A DNA stretch of 64,000 bases, from positions 20,267,231-20,331,230 of the forward strand of contig OX463815.1 in assembly GCA_949825045.1 (NCBI GenBank). The letters run 5' to 3'. The notes beneath the pieces were generated by a model, which saw nothing but the letters and a program-made list of their open reading frames with translations, was not told the DNA's origin and searched no databases. Source of the stretch: Argyresthia goedartella (Eukaryota > Arthropoda > Insecta > Lepidoptera > Argyresthiidae). A program made the position numbers and the translations under genes. This document shows positions 49,256 to 61,860 of this stretch, piece after piece; position 1 is the stretch's first letter, and each line of letters starts with the position of its first letter.

Positions 49256-50517
49256 ATAACGACGTCACTATTAAATTCACGTTATTACTATCCTACATTA
49301 ACATAACATTATCTACAGTAACTTGTCCATGCTTAATTTATTTAAAATTCTATCAAATTCACCTTCACGTGTCCCTGCTTCAAACTGTGATAATAGGTAA
49401 CTATGTATATCAATGATACCTTCAATGTTCTTTAAAACGAAAAATGGCGCATACGAATGCAAGAAAAATATTTGAACAGCTGATTGATTGCTGCCATCTG
49501 TATGTCGGTGACTGATTGATACTTACAAGTATACTGTACTTTGTTTGGGGAATCGCTTTACTTTTGATAGCTCAAGACCCATACATTTTTGACATCAATA
49601 AAGAAATGTCAAGTATTAAAAGTAAAATAAAGGTTCGAACGGAGTATACGTATTACGTCAGAATTCTTTTGTAATGGTTACGGCTGCGACTAGCATTATA
49701 AAGGTAAAATCCAACAATGTCCATATAAACCATTGCAAAGAAGAAAAAAAAATTTTCCAAATCCGTCCAGCCATCTTTGAAAAATCGCTGAACACAAAGA
49801 TCGCCGATCGCAAAAGATACCGACGAATTGAGAGCCTCTGTCTTTTTTGAAGGGGATAGTTTCAGAGGAGGCTTTTTCACAACCCCTGAAAATGGTAAAG
49901 AATCAATGTTCTCAAGTACTTATCATCCCTTTTAATTATCTTGCTAACGTGACACTTTAGGTTGAAAATTACCAAAATAATGTAAATTAAAGTGTCCTCT
50001 ACCCATATTTACCACATTTGTCAAACGCCAAAGAAAAAAAAAAACATTTCTTCGAAGCCATCTGCTGGATTTTTTAAAAAGCCTGCTCGGAATGTTTCGC
50101 GTCGGTTAATAAATATGAGATCGTGATTACATACCCATTTGTTTTCAATATGCGACCAATCACGATACCCCATTATAGGTGAATATCATAGATAAGAATT
50201 CGGTCATTGTTGTGGCCTAAAACTATTTTATAATCGCCGGTGATTATATCTTCACTCGAGTCACATGTATTTTGCTAAGGGGAATATATTGATACCATGG
50301 TATGCGCAAATGTGTGTCACTCCAATGAATCTACAGAACCCATTGAACATGAATGAGTATCGAAGTATAACGAGATATAAAATTAATATAATTTATTATA
50401 CCATTCGTCATGTCGATTAACAATATGGAAAAGTGTGACTGCCATGAAACTTCCACACTACCCACCGCTTGATAATAATTCCACACATATTACAGGTATT
50501 AAATTAATGTAAAAAGG
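49256..50517. other. Region upstream of the P450, no gene seen
   Basis: AT-rich, without recognised elements. Its right end should hold the P450 promoter. Confidence 0.4.
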
Positions 50518-50526
50518 TATATAAAG
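50518..50526 (+). promoter_or_regulatory. TATA box of the P450 gene
   Basis: TATATAAAG lies 38 bases upstream of the P450 ATG (50564), implying a very short 5' UTR of roughly 10-15 bases. Confidence 0.7.
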
Positions 50527-50563
50527 TCAATCAAGTGTAAATTGTTACACATTCAACATCAAC

Positions 50564-52152
50564 ATGTGGCTATACTTAATTTCACTTATTCTCACACTTT
50601 CTTTATCATATTTTCACTTGTGGTCAAAAAAGAAATACGAATATTGGTCGAAAAGAGGAATAAAAGGGCCGAAACCTGTGATACCTTTCGGGAACTTCAA
50701 GAGTTTGGCATTGTTACAAGAAAGAGTGGAACTGGTTGCACAGAAATACTACGACGCATATCCCAATGAGTCCTTTGTGGGATTATACTTCGGATTCAAA
50801 CCAATATTATTGGTTAGAAAACCAGAAGATATGAAGCATATATTAATTAAAAACTTTAAGAGCTTTGAAAATAAAGGACTGACTACTGGACTCGTCGAAG
50901 AACACAATTTGTTTATGGCAGATGGTCCCAATTGGAAGGTGATGAGAAAATATCTCAGTACGGGCTTTGCAACAACAAAATTGAAAAGTTTAGATGTATT
51001 ATTACAGAAATGTTTTGAAGACTACTTGAACTGGGTCGATAGTTTATTAGAAAACAGCTCTGTCCAGGACGTCAGTGATATAACTTCCAGGTTTTCATTA
51101 GCGGTATCTGTCTACTGGTTATTTGGCATTGAATTAGAAGGCTTTGGAAAGAGTGAAGATATTTTTTCTACATTTAGTACAATGATCCATAAGACAATGA
51201 AGCCTAAATTTACAGTACTCGTGCGCATAGGTCTCGGTATGGTTATACCTTATTTTGAAAAATGTATACAATATTTTGGATTCAAAAAACACGGACATGA
51301 TGTGAATAAGTTTTTCTGTGATTTATTCGAAGGTCTTTATCAAAACAGGAAAAAAAGTGGCATCAAGAACAACAATTTCATAGATCTAATGTGTGAACTC
51401 AAAGATCAGCGACGCTTAGTAGTAACTGAGCAAAATAAAGAAACAGTACTGGAAGTTGATAGCAATACATTATCAATTCAACTTGCCACTCTTTTTGCCG
51501 CGGCTTACGAATCCGCTTTGCAGTTATCTTTAATCTTTCACGAATTAGCATTTCAACAAGATATACAAGAAAAAGCTTATAATGAAATAAAAAATGTTAT
51601 GGAAAAACACAAAGGTTTAATCTCATACGAATCTGTGCAGGAAATGACGTACCTAGACATGATATTAAATGAAAGGTTAAGAAAAGGCTCTAGTCCTTTG
51701 ATACGAATTGCGGGCGAAGATTTCAAATTTCCTGATAAAAATTTGAAGATCGAGAAAGGTACCTATATTATGATTCCAACTTCAGCACTTCACATGGATT
51801 CTAAATATTTTGATGAACCTGATCTCTTTGACCCTGAGCGGTTTTCAGCTGAAAATCGAACAAAAATTCCGTCAGGTGTCTACTTGCCTTTTGGCGACGG
51901 CCCTCGAAACTGTATAGGTAAGTTCTTGCTATGAGACAATTTTATTTTTACGTAATTCCGTGTTATTAAAAAATATTTTTTTTAGGGAGGCGCCTTGTGA
52001 CTTTCAGTGTATTGGCCGGTGTTGCAATGTTTCTGAGTCGATTCAAGGTGGAAACTTCAGAAAAGACTAGGAGATATTTTGAATGGGATACTACTTTTTT
52101 TGCTATCAGGCCGACAACAAAAGTCTGGCTGAAGATCTCTAGGCGATCATGA
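50564..52152 (+). CDS. Cytochrome P450, CYP3 clan (CYP6-like), 2 exons
   Basis: Exons 50564-51917 and 51986-52152, joined across a 68-base GT-AG intron in phase 1 directly after the heme-cysteine block, give 506 residues, the normal length. Residues 1-20 are a membrane anchor (MWLYLISLILTLSLSYF), followed by the basic and KGPKPVIPFGN region. The C-helix W..R (WKVMRK), K-helix E..R (NERLRK, Glu about 370), DPERFS and the heme loop PFGDGPRNCIGRR (Cys about 450) are present. The product is expected to be an ER-bound monooxygenase acting on plant toxins, insecticides or hormones. Odd points: the I-helix reads AAAYESA where AG-x-E/D-T is usual, and the proline after the K-helix is missing. The gene lies downstream of a receptor-like exon on the same strand and looks intact. 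Confidence 0.93.
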
Positions 52153-52640
52153 TAGTAGACATTTTTAAACACATAACATGTCCAAATAGAAAATCTTTTA
52201 GAAGTAAGATCTACCTGAGAAATGGTTAACAACATTACTGTTAATTTGTTTATTTGGCTTGGAAGAATTAAACGCAGTGTTCATTTACAATTGTTTAATT
52301 GTGTTTGAAAAGAGTATACCACAATTAGAGGCTGATTGCTGTTACGTTAATGAAAATAACGTTGCAATCTGCCATTATTCAATTATTATTAAATGGTTTA
52401 CATTGTAACTTCTGTACTACGTATGGAGTTATTACACTAGAATTATTAGGTACTCTGTATATATGTAACTGCCTGAATTATTCTTTCTTTATACTTTATA
52501 CTTTATTGCACAAAAACAGAAGATACAGATACATCAAAATGGAAACTAGGTGTACAAAGGCGAGCTTATCTCTAAAAAGAGATTTCTTCCAGCAAACCTA
52601 ATATGGACAGAATACATGAAATAACAGGTAGACCTATGTG
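52153..52640. other. Region downstream of the P450, no gene seen
   Basis: Probable P450 3' UTR and spacer. No clear AATAAA close to the stop codon was noted. Confidence 0.4.
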
Positions 52641-52760
52641 CACAACGTTAAAAATATTAAAATAATAAACTAATTACTAATATGTACATAAATACATAAC
52701 ATCAATACAAATAGACAAAATTATACTACATATATATCAAAGCAATAAACCTACATAAAT

Positions 52761-54974
52761 CTAGTATGGAAGAGAAAGATAGTGTTCTTTTAAGCGAGTT
52801 TTAAAAATAGAAAGTAACGGGCTGTCTCTGATGGCGCTAGGAAGTTTGTTCCAGAGCCTGATAGCTCGTAGTCTGAACCCATGTTCATATGCGGCTGTAT
52901 TGTGTTGCGGAGTTATAAGCAGTGATCGAGCGTGAGATCTCCGAGGCCTATCCGAGGACAAAAATTCAAAACGATCTCGTAAGAAGACAGGATAGCGAGG
53001 ATTAATTAAGATGTTATAGAGGCAGATGAGGATATGAGAATCCCGACGAAGACGGATAGGGAGCCACTTTAACTCCCTGCGATACTCCGAGACGTGGTCA
53101 TACTTGCGCAGGCCGAAGACAAACCGAATCCCGAGGTTTTGAAGTCGCTCGAGTTTGTTCAGTTGCTCTTCATTCGCGCTCACCCAGCATACGTCAGCGT
53201 AATCGATCAGGGGAAGGAGAAGAGACTGGGCAAGCGTTATTTTTGTCTGACGAGGCAGGAAGTATTGTAGTCGTTTGAGGGAGTGAAAAGTGGCAAAGAC
53301 TCGCCTACTGACCTCGCTGACATGCGCTGACCAGGAAAATTGGTTATCGAAGAAAACTCCTAGATTTTTGGCCTTAGTACTATATGAGATTATAGTTCCA
53401 TCATAGGTTATAGGGGCAATGGACAGATTCTGTAACAAGTTAAGGGAAAACCTGGAACCAATAATCAAAGCCTGGGACTTACTAGGGTTGACAAGTAGTC
53501 CAAAAGAAGTGTCCCAGTCCCTAATTCGCTCGAGATCGGCATTTAACATTCCCACAGCAGACACCATATCACAGGGAGAAAAATGACGATAAATCTGGAG
53601 ATCGTCTGCGTAAAGATGGTATGATGACGAGAGAGTATCCGAGACGGAATTTATGAAGACGGAGAAAAGAAGAGGAGAGAGAATACCACCCTGAGGGACC
53701 CCCGCAACGAGGTCACACCACTCCGTTGAAGTCACCTCCGACCTAATACGTTGCTGGCGACCTCTCAGATAAGAGTCGAACCAGCAAGCAGAGACGGAGG
53801 ACACATTCAAGGACTTCAGGGTCTCAACGAGGATATCGAAATCAACGCAGTTAAAGGCGCTGCTGAAGTCCAGCAGTGCAAGCACAGTGAGCTGTTTCTC
53901 GTCCATCGCATGCTGAATGTCATCGGTGACTTTAAGCAAGGCCGTGACAGTGCTATGACCGGGCCTAAAACCGGATTGCAGTTGATTCAGCAAGTTGTTT
54001 GAGCTTAAGTAGGAGGATAACTGAGAATGGACAATGGATTCAAGGACTTTGGATAGGATAGGCAGAATGGAAATTGGACGAAACTCTTTAAAAGAGGAGG
54101 GAGTTGATGTTTTGGGTAATGGGATAACTAAGGCTTTTTTCCACACATTTGGGAAGGAACTATTGGAGAGAGAGAAGTTTATTATATGTGTGATAGCTGG
54201 AAGAAGCTCGTCAAGTACGTTGCTGATCATTTTGGAGCGGATATTATCGTCACCCACGGCTTTGGAGGAAATGGAGAGCACTGCTTTCTTAACCGCATCA
54301 ATTCCGACAAGTCTGAAGTCAAATGGAGTGGAGGTGGGAGCAGACCTCGAGCGCAGGTGACACAGAGTGGCATTTTTTAAGGTGGGATCCATGACGACAG
54401 GGGGAGCTGAGAAAAAAATGTTGAGACCGTTGAAATCAACAATGCCAGCCGCTTGATCCTGAGACTTACCGACACCAAGCGTTCTAAGGAATTTCCATAC
54501 TTGAGCAGGTGTGTATCTTTCGATACACTCAAATATATGACGGCGCTTGGCATCATGATACATGCGATTACAGCGGTTTCGGAGGCGTTTGAAAGTGGCA
54601 AGGTTCTCGGCTGTAGGCTCCTTTTTGTTCAGGCATTTGGCTCTGTTCCTTTTAGCCATCAAACGTTTGATAACGTCGGTGAGCCAGGGTGCTGGAAGGT
54701 GTTTCACCTTAACCTTCTTGACCGGTGCATGCTTGTCAAATAGTCCCAGAATAATTGCGTTGAAGTGGTGGATCTTATCATCAACGGTCTCACTAGTGAA
54801 AATAGGTGTCCAGTCAATCGACGCGGCATCTGATTTAAGGGATGCAGAATCAATACCCTTGAAGCTACGAATGTAAATAAGTTTTGCATTGCTCTTGGGA
54901 GTCTTAATCTTATATGAGAGGTAAATCAGGATCATGATAGGAAAAAGGAGAGTTAATTTGTCCATGTGTCGCAA
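52761..54974 (-). pseudogene. Reverse transcriptase, nearly intact
   Basis: A 737-residue open segment. A basic linker (RLMAKRNRAKCLNKK) is followed by RT blocks: EFRPISILPILSKVLESIV, LALLDFSSAFNCV (motif A Asp), AGVPQGGILSPLLFSVFINS (motif B) and HLYADDLQIY (motif C). The C-terminus has IDYADVCW and ends RLWNKLPSAIRDSPLLSIFK, typical of this group. No internal stop interrupts the RT; the damage lies at the endonuclease boundary, where a 1-base shift splits the SYHD block. Confidence 0.88.
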
Positions 54975-55355
54975 CTTTGTCCAAATTAGAAACTATCATG
55001 AGATCAAGAAGAGAGGGAGTGCAATGTGGTTGGAAATGAGTAGCGTTGAGAGGAAGAATATGCATATTGAAAGAATTTACAATGGACTGTAATTTAGCAG
55101 AGCGGGAATCATTTTTAAGAAGACATGTATTAAAATTGCCGAGAAATAGGGTATCATTATAAAGAGGAGTCAGCTCATTAAGCAAAGTCTCAAAAGAGTC
55201 AAAGTAATCAATACGAAGTGAGGGACTGTAGAGGACTCCGAGCAGAACTTTACTATGGTGAAGACTGATTTCGAGGAAGAGATGTTCTGCTGATTCGGAG
55301 TACTCATTCGGGGAGGCACTTATAACTCTGCAATTAACCCCGATAGCGAAAACAT
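54900..55355 (-). pseudogene. APE endonuclease fragment
   Basis: The open frame includes EISLHHSKVLLGVLYSPS (the usual YRPP position reads YSPS), LFLGNFNTCLL (the usual GDFN, here GNFN, so the catalytic Asp is replaced by Asn), SLLDLMIVSNL and FSYHDPDL. The N-terminal Asn and Glu blocks are missing because of the truncation at about 55355. Confidence 0.78.
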
Positions 55356-55450
55356 TTATATGGGCTCACAAGCTACTCAAATAGATCTACACATTATAAA
55401 CTAGCAGTAATATCTAAGCCAAAGTGTCAAAACAATGTCAACATCCCCTG
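55352..55450 (-). repeat. Degenerate half copy of the 28411-28641 MITE
   Basis: GATCTACACAT, then TATCTAAGCCAAAGTGTCAA and ATGTCAACATCCC align in order with the inverted right arm of the MITE at 28411-28641. Its terminal CAGTCAGC end is not recognisable. Confidence 0.65.
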
Positions 55451-57960
55451 TATTGACATCATATGATGTCGACTAAATAAATTTTCTCGATCACGATGTG
55501 TACAATATGAACGCCAATTTAATATCAAGATATAAATTATGAACAATGGGCCTTTATTCATCAATGCCTTTCTTAAGATGAAGTGAGGCTAGGTTCCTCA
55601 TATCCGAATAAGATTTGTTATCCGCACTGAAACCTTTGATTCGCGATCTTTGGGTTTCCTTTGGGAATAAATAAACTTATTCGACCGATAGAAATTTTGC
55701 GATAAACTTTAAAGCGGCTTTAGGTATTTTTACTTTTGGAAACTCGCGTGGCTACAAATAAAGACTTCACACATTTAGGATTCTGTAACAAATATAGAAT
55801 ATATATAAGCCTACAAATGTGGGAAATAAAAAAACACAGATTTAACAATATATAGGTATTTCTTATCAAACTGTACCTAATAATAAAAAAATCACCAAAT
55901 TTTAAGGTCAATGGGAAGTTACATATTTCTACGGTACAAAATTTTGGAATGTGTTTCTTAAGACCAAAGAATCTAGAATAGAATGAATAGAATAGGATAT
56001 AAAATTGTTTATTCACTAAGCCACATTACACAACAAAGGAGAGGAACATACATAGAAAAGTTATAAGTAGACAAAAATAATAATAAACAAACAAAAGGGT
56101 ACAACTAATAATAATAAACAAACAAAAGATTACTATGCGGCGTGCAACGCGGCTGTGAAATGGTACGGTTCAACGAGTTCTGAATAACGATACCCTACTC
56201 GATGGGGTAATTTATTTTTTCGCGTCCCTCTTTAGCATGTGGGAGCCCCCCTTAAAAACTTAACCCTAAAACATTTAAAAATATTTTTGACGTGACAACG
56301 TCTTTAAATCGATGAACGCTGGCAGCACGCACGAAAAAGCATGACCCATTGTCACGTTCCACCTGAGCCGGGCATGCAAGTGAGAGCGCGGAACAAGGGA
56401 TAGAGAGGCCCTATCGGCCTAAGCGTTTCTTATGATGTTATCACGTAAAATTATCGTCCGTAAAACGACTTTACAGACAACCAATATTTGTTATTTGGCA
56501 TAATGTTTATACTGTAAAAATTTGGAAGACTAGCTTAAACCGTTTGGCTGTAAAACCTGTGTGACAGACGATGGCCGGACTGACACGTGAGCCACAGCAG
56601 TAGGGCTCCATTTGGACCTTTTGGGTACGGAACCCTAAAAGACCCTTTAGTATTTAACGTGCTGGATAAGATGACATGCAATCTATCTTTTTCTTTGGGC
56701 GCCATCTTCTATCAGAAAGCGCAAATCATTATGACTATTTACGTTGGTGTCCACATTGTTAGCTAAAAGTGGCTTTTAAAGCATTTTACTCGTATTGAGA
56801 GATTGTTCGCAAGACATCAGCACCGCCAAAATAATATGAAATCACTAGTATTTATATCGATGGAAATCACTCTATAAATGTTTTCCTTTGCATGAACCAT
56901 AAACTATTCTGTTCATGCAACAAATGCCCATAGTAATAAAGCCACGCCAGCCAGACAAACAGGGCTGTGAAATAGAGTTTTATGTGACAGTTTTAATTCA
57001 AGATTCCCCTTGATTACTGACCCGATACATACTCGCAGGATATTATTTCAGTGTGTATGTTTTAGAAATTTCTGTAGCCGATACACATTTTCTCAAAATT
57101 TATCATATTTTTGCCATCCGTTATGGGAAAAACTAGTTTGTGCTGCGAAACTAGTTTGTTCCCACGTTTAGCCAATAACTCAAGAGTAGTCGATCGATAA
57201 AAAGCAATTCACTTCTACCTATATCATTGTATCGGTGATATACCTACGTTGCTGTGCAATGCAGAGTATTAACAAAACTCTACAATGTCCAACCGCGAAT
57301 ATAAATAAATATTTAGTTACATTTTGTCTCCAAAGTTGGTAGTGCTACTGCTCCGCAGCCGAAATTACTTTTAGAAATAACTCTTGATTTAAACTTCAAA
57401 CAGTGGCTCTGAATTTAAATCGTGTTACCACGATAGTCGGGCTCGTTGCCTCGAGACAGTTTGGAGTTTTGTTCAACGTTATAGCGGTCTCGTAATTCCA
57501 TTAATGTCTTGTGAACTGTAACAAAATGAAACTACTTTATTGCAACTCAATTTTTAAACCCGAACTAAAAAAGAAGGACATTGTAAATTTGAGGCGTCTT
57601 TCTGTCTTCGTGTGGGTGCCTGTTTGTCAGTGTGTGTCTGTCTGTGGCACCCTAGCGTTAAAACGGGTTGGCAGGATTTTAATTGCGTTTTTTTAACTGA
57701 TGTAAACTTCACGACGATGGTTCTTAGATATGCTAATTTAAATCGGTTCAGTGATGGTGGTTCGTCAGAATGTACATTTCGTTTTAAGGGTTCCGTACCT
57801 TAAAAACGAAAACGAAGCCATTATAGGATCACTCGTGTATCTGTCCTACATTCTAGTAGAAAGTTGTTATACTTATGTATCTATGTGACCCAAACACGAA
57901 CGTGTGACGTAAGTAAATACATATTGAATGTGGGAGGGGGCAAGTTTGGAGGGCAAATCA
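55451..57960. other. Repeat-scrap region, no gene seen
   Basis: Contains a tandem pair of AATAATAATAAACAAACAAAAG (about 56069-56128). It also has scraps of common lepidopteran repeats (GGTACGGAACCCTAAAAG near 56620, AAGGGTTCCGTACCTTAAAA near 57786, GTGTGTCTGTCTGTGGCACC near 57632). None of these makes a complete element, and no exon was recognised. Confidence 0.5.
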
Positions 57961-58450
57961 GAAATTTAAAAGTAGGCATTTACTCTAATATTACTGGAAA
58001 AATAATGAGAAATATATGGTTTCAACAGGGCACCATTTCAAAATTTAAAAATAAAAATAAAACATTTCATCCCTATTTTATGACTTGTTTAAAGAAAGGG
58101 CTTGTGTGCAAGGATTTCTTGCCTGAAATGCTTATTTAAAAAAGGAACTAGCCAAAAAAGACCATCTTTCCCTTTATCTCCAAAGCTCTGTTTCTATATA
58201 AATATAAAAAATATATATTATATAGCACTTTACCCAAATAATACAGAAAAAATAATGAGCAATATGTGGTTTCATTAAGGGCAAAATTTTTAAATATTTA
58301 TTTTTTTTTAATTTTCTAAACCATATTTTGTGATATGTCCATAGAAAGGCTCTCAAATATATTTTTGTCATAAACCTGAAATGCTTAGTTAAAAAAATAT
58401 TGAAGAAAATAGGAAAAAAGACCATTCCACTTCCCCATCTCCGAAACTAC
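57961..58450 (+). repeat. Diverged tandem duplication, period about 250-260
   Basis: Collinear landmarks occur twice: AAAATAATGAG(A/C)AATATxTGGTTTCA (58001, 58251), CCTGAAATGCTTA(T/G)TTAAAAAAA (about 58123, 58375) and AAAAAAGACCAT (58157, 58417). The function is unknown. Confidence 0.8.
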
Positions 58451-59654
58451 ATGGAGTATGATTCAAGCTGCACCAAAAAACAGGAAAATTAAAGATACCT
58501 AAAATCCGCTTTTTCATTATCTGCCGCAAAAAATAGCCGTGATACCATTGTAGGGACTATCCCTTCACTGTGCTTCGGCTAATATATTAGGTGCTTACCT
58601 AAAAAGTTAACTCAATTTTCAGTGCAAACATTTTTGCATTTTTTTAGGAATGACAAATCCTAATTTTATAAACTTTGTGTGTATGAATGAGATCGACAAC
58701 ATTTAGCTAACAGAAAATTTTATATAATTTTTGAAAAGTGTCAGCTGTAAAAAAAATATACGAATCTTATCATGAAAATGGATGACATCTAGGAGGCACT
58801 GATTATGAAAATCAAATTTTAGTTATCAAACTGAAATATTAAAAGAAAATTTAATAATTAGGTGTAAAACTTTGAAAGTAACTTTTATCCTTTCAAAAAC
58901 CGAGGGTAATTGGGACTGGTCGCGATTTTGAACCTTACGACATCGTAATAAAATCGAAAACCCATAATGGAAAAGTGGCATTATCTAACGCCAGTGGTAT
59001 TCAAGGGGTTAAACAATAAAAAATAGTGGAAATAGCTATAGAATTACACGAATTATGAACTCCTGAATCTGTTAGAAAAATTCGCTAATTTAATAGGTAA
59101 GCACCCAATGTTCCATCGAAGATCGTGCTTTTATTCATCACTGCTTCGCATTCCATATCTACTAGCCAAATCAATCAGGCAAGGACCGCATGGATAAATA
59201 CACAACCAAATTTACTCTCATACACGAAATGCTAATGTCAGTCGCGATCGCCGTGGCTCCTAGTCACCGCTCGTCCAGTGTGGACGCGCTTTGTGTCATA
59301 AGTAGTAGTGTCAGTATTTTTTTTTAGATAGTTGACTAGTAAATAGATTTTAATCCCCTTGTAAGAAACTTACTTAAAATACCATTGTGCGGTGCTAAGG
59401 AACCCTTCGTGCGCGACTCCAACTAGGACTTGACCGTTTATTAAGTATATATTTATTACACGTTGTACACGTTTTTTCTATTATAATATAAGTTGTCTGT
59501 GTATCAGTTCTAAGCACTACAAAGAAATTACGAATTACGCATTGGCATTGCTAATCCTTCTGAAATTGTAACCACAATCAGATTGCTACAAAAGTAGGGG
59601 GTAGGGAGGCGGAGCTGGCTACGGCATTACAATTATACGCGTGATCTTGGTGTT
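58451..59654. other. No gene seen
   Basis: AT-rich. A repeat scrap AACCCTTCGTGCGCGACTCC at about 59402 resembles part of 33700-33745. Confidence 0.4.
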
Positions 59655-60365
59655 ATTATTGATAAGACTGGTAAATTTAATAATCATATTGATCACATTT
59701 TTAAGAAAGCTAACCTACTTGGTTTTCTACTTCGTAAAGATAAAAACTTCAAAATCCTAAGGCTTTAGTTTTTTATGTACACACGTATCATAAATCCTCT
59801 TTACTGCGTACAAAAATCGCACGTTACGATCAGCATAATGTTAAACTACTTGATAAAAACTCATTTCTTATCTGAAAAATTACACATTATGACCATAATG
59901 TGTATTTTTTCTACATTTTATGACATTCAAATTTCGAACGCCGACCCCCGCCTGCGTGCTGCCCCTAGTTTGTTTGTGAAGTTGGTACTGACATTCAAAT
60001 TTCGAACGCCGACGCCCGCCTGCGTGAAGTTGGTACTACAGAACAAGCTAAACAATTGCAGAGCCACAATGCCGGTCAAACATGCGGTTCCTGAACACAT
60101 CAAAGAGAGCTTACATATGATATGTGTGTAGATAAACTAGTGTATGTAACTGTACATAATTAGGCATTAAAACTCTCGCCTTTGGCTCGTTTCATGAACC
60201 CACTCCCGAGTATTAATGCCCTCCATTATATAGCAGTCACATAAACTACTAATATAATGCTTATGTTCTTAGTACTCTAGAATATTGTTTAACTGTCTGG
60301 AATCCGATGTACAACGTCAACAGTGAGAGATTAGAGCGAGTCCAAAAACGTTTCTTATATCATCT
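59655..60365 (+). pseudogene. Jockey-type RT C-terminal fragments split by a repeat
   Basis: DLGVIIDKTGKFNNHIDHIF and KKANLLGFLLRK (about 59649-59745) match the post-palm region of Jockey-type RTs. STLEYCLTVWNP and RLERVQKRFLYHL (about 60270-60365) match the region that normally follows within about 30 residues. A repeat of about 480 bases separates them. No intact frame remains. Confidence 0.7.
59766..60250 (+). mobile_element. MITE-like repeat, copy 1 (inserted in an RT fragment)
   Basis: Shares with 61463-61860, in the same order, ATCATAAATCCTCTTTACTG, a CCCGCCTGCGTG block, ATGCGGTTCC, CACATCAAAGAGAG, TAGATAAACTAGTGTATGTA and CCCTCCATTAT. This copy has an internal duplication of TGACATTCAAATTTCGAACG. 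Its insertion splits the surrounding RT fragment. Confidence 0.7.
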
Positions 60366-60791
60366 ATAATACTCACAAAACACGTGCAAACAACTTCGAT
60401 CTTATTCTGAAAGAGTCTCGTACCACAAAATAAATAGGTACAGAAGTCAACCACACGTATGTACTTCACTTTTCATAGCTACGCTCGGCGATCGCTCTAG
60501 GGTGGTCAACTACGGCTTATGCAAGAAAAACTAACATGATACTTGCGCTCCAAAAAACAAAACAATAGACCTGACTACTATTACAAAACAAAAGGTTTAT
60601 ATGACTGAAAAATACCTACACAATTTTACGTTTGTCAATTTTCACTATCGATAATCCCTGAAAGCTTCTACACGGACTACCTGAGTTACAAAATTTCTAT
60701 TGCCCTGTCTGTTTTAGACCTACACCTGTCAAATGACACGAAAAACAACACAACATCTCCACAAACAAAAAAACATGTTTTCAACTTACTC
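60366..60791. other. No gene seen
   Basis: AT-rich spacer without recognised features. Confidence 0.4.
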
Positions 60792-60859
60792 AAATTTTTT
60801 GTTAGGTTAATTCACGCCACCTTAGTTAAGGTGGCGTGAATTAACCTAACAAAAAATTT
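60792..60859. repeat. Perfect 33-base palindrome
   Basis: Arms 60792-60824 and 60827-60859 are exact reverse complements with a 2-base spacer (GT). The left arm includes GTTAGGTTAATTCACGCCAC. Confidence 0.97.
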
Positions 60860-61462
60860 ATTAATACTTATTTTATTATACTGATTGAAAAATAGGCAAC
60901 TGTTATTTATTTAAACCGTCCACTGAACAGTTATAATAACTTTTTTCCGTTGCTCCATTGTTGCATTATTTGCATTAACAGACGCGCGTGTCAAGCGGAT
61001 GGCACTCACGCTCGCATTGGTCCGAACTTGCCCGAGATATCGTGTCCGTAAGCAGTAACTATGTGTGCGTTGCTCGAGCGCGCTTGTATGTAGATTGACT
61101 TCTGTACCTATTTATTTTGTGCTCGTAATTTAAATTAGAACAATTAAACAGAGACATACTCGCTCCGACCTTTTCTTCCTTTTTAAACTTCTTAATAATA
61201 AAATAGACTGTTTTGCTTAACAAATTTTTAATCCGTGTACCACATCCTGGTATTAGACAACGTATTTTTTGTGCTGCTCCTCCTTTTGTTCGCTCCACAT
61301 CTCGCACTAATATTAGTCAACATGCCTCCTATTGCCAGATTAAGCGAATTTGCTTATGTCTTTAAATACAACATAGACTTGGTCTGTACCACTATTTTTA
61401 AAATTAAAATTATAGCTTTCATTTTACAAAAACTGTTTGATAGATTATTTGATACTTAAATT
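60860..61462. other. No gene seen
   Basis: Unremarkable sequence; the GC-richer part around 60980-61075 has no convincing exon. Confidence 0.4.
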
Positions 61463-61860
61463 AAGTTTATCTACACACATATCATAAATCCTCTTTACTG
61501 CGTCTAAAAACCGCACGTTACGTCCAGCATAATGATATACTACTTGGTAAAAACTTATTTCTTATCTGAATATTGATACATTATGACCATGATTCAAATT
61601 TCAAACGTCGACGCCCGCCTGCGTGCCGCCCCAAGTTGTCTGTGAAGTCAAGTCAAGTCAATTCGAACATGCGGTTCCCTGTACACATCAAAGAGAGTTT
61701 ATGATATGTGTAGATAAACTAGTGTATGTAACTGTACATAATAAGTTATTAAAAATCTCGAGTGATATCATTATGAAACTCGCCTTCGGCTTGTTTCATA
61801 AACCCACCCTCAAGTTTTAATGCCCTCCATTATGTATCAGTCACATAAACTAATAATAAT
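61463..61860 (+). mobile_element. MITE-like repeat, copy 2
   Basis: Collinear with 59766-60250. The left end AGTTTATCTACACACATATC is repeated inverted at 61696-61721 (GATATGTGTAGATAAACT), so the unit may be a fold-back MITE of about 260 bases with extra sequence attached. A partial inverted scrap occurs near 63145-63240. Confidence 0.7.

Larger units (their letters stand above)
52640..55355 (-). mobile_element. APE-type non-LTR retrotransposon, 5'-truncated
   Basis: The minus strand encodes an endonuclease part (55355-54900) and a complete RT (to 52761), followed by an AT-rich 3' UTR. One frameshift near 54940 separates the two. No ORF1 is present; the 5' end abuts a half MITE at 55352. By motif wording it belongs to the Jockey/CR1/I group but is clearly different from the other elements in this window. 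Confidence 0.8.

Noticed and set aside
49123..49416. Protein-coding ORF in the CCAAT repeat
   Set aside because: The frame is a by-product of a low-complexity minisatellite.
59775..60131. ORF of 118 codons
   Set aside because: It lies within a repeat whose second copy at 61463 does not keep the frame.
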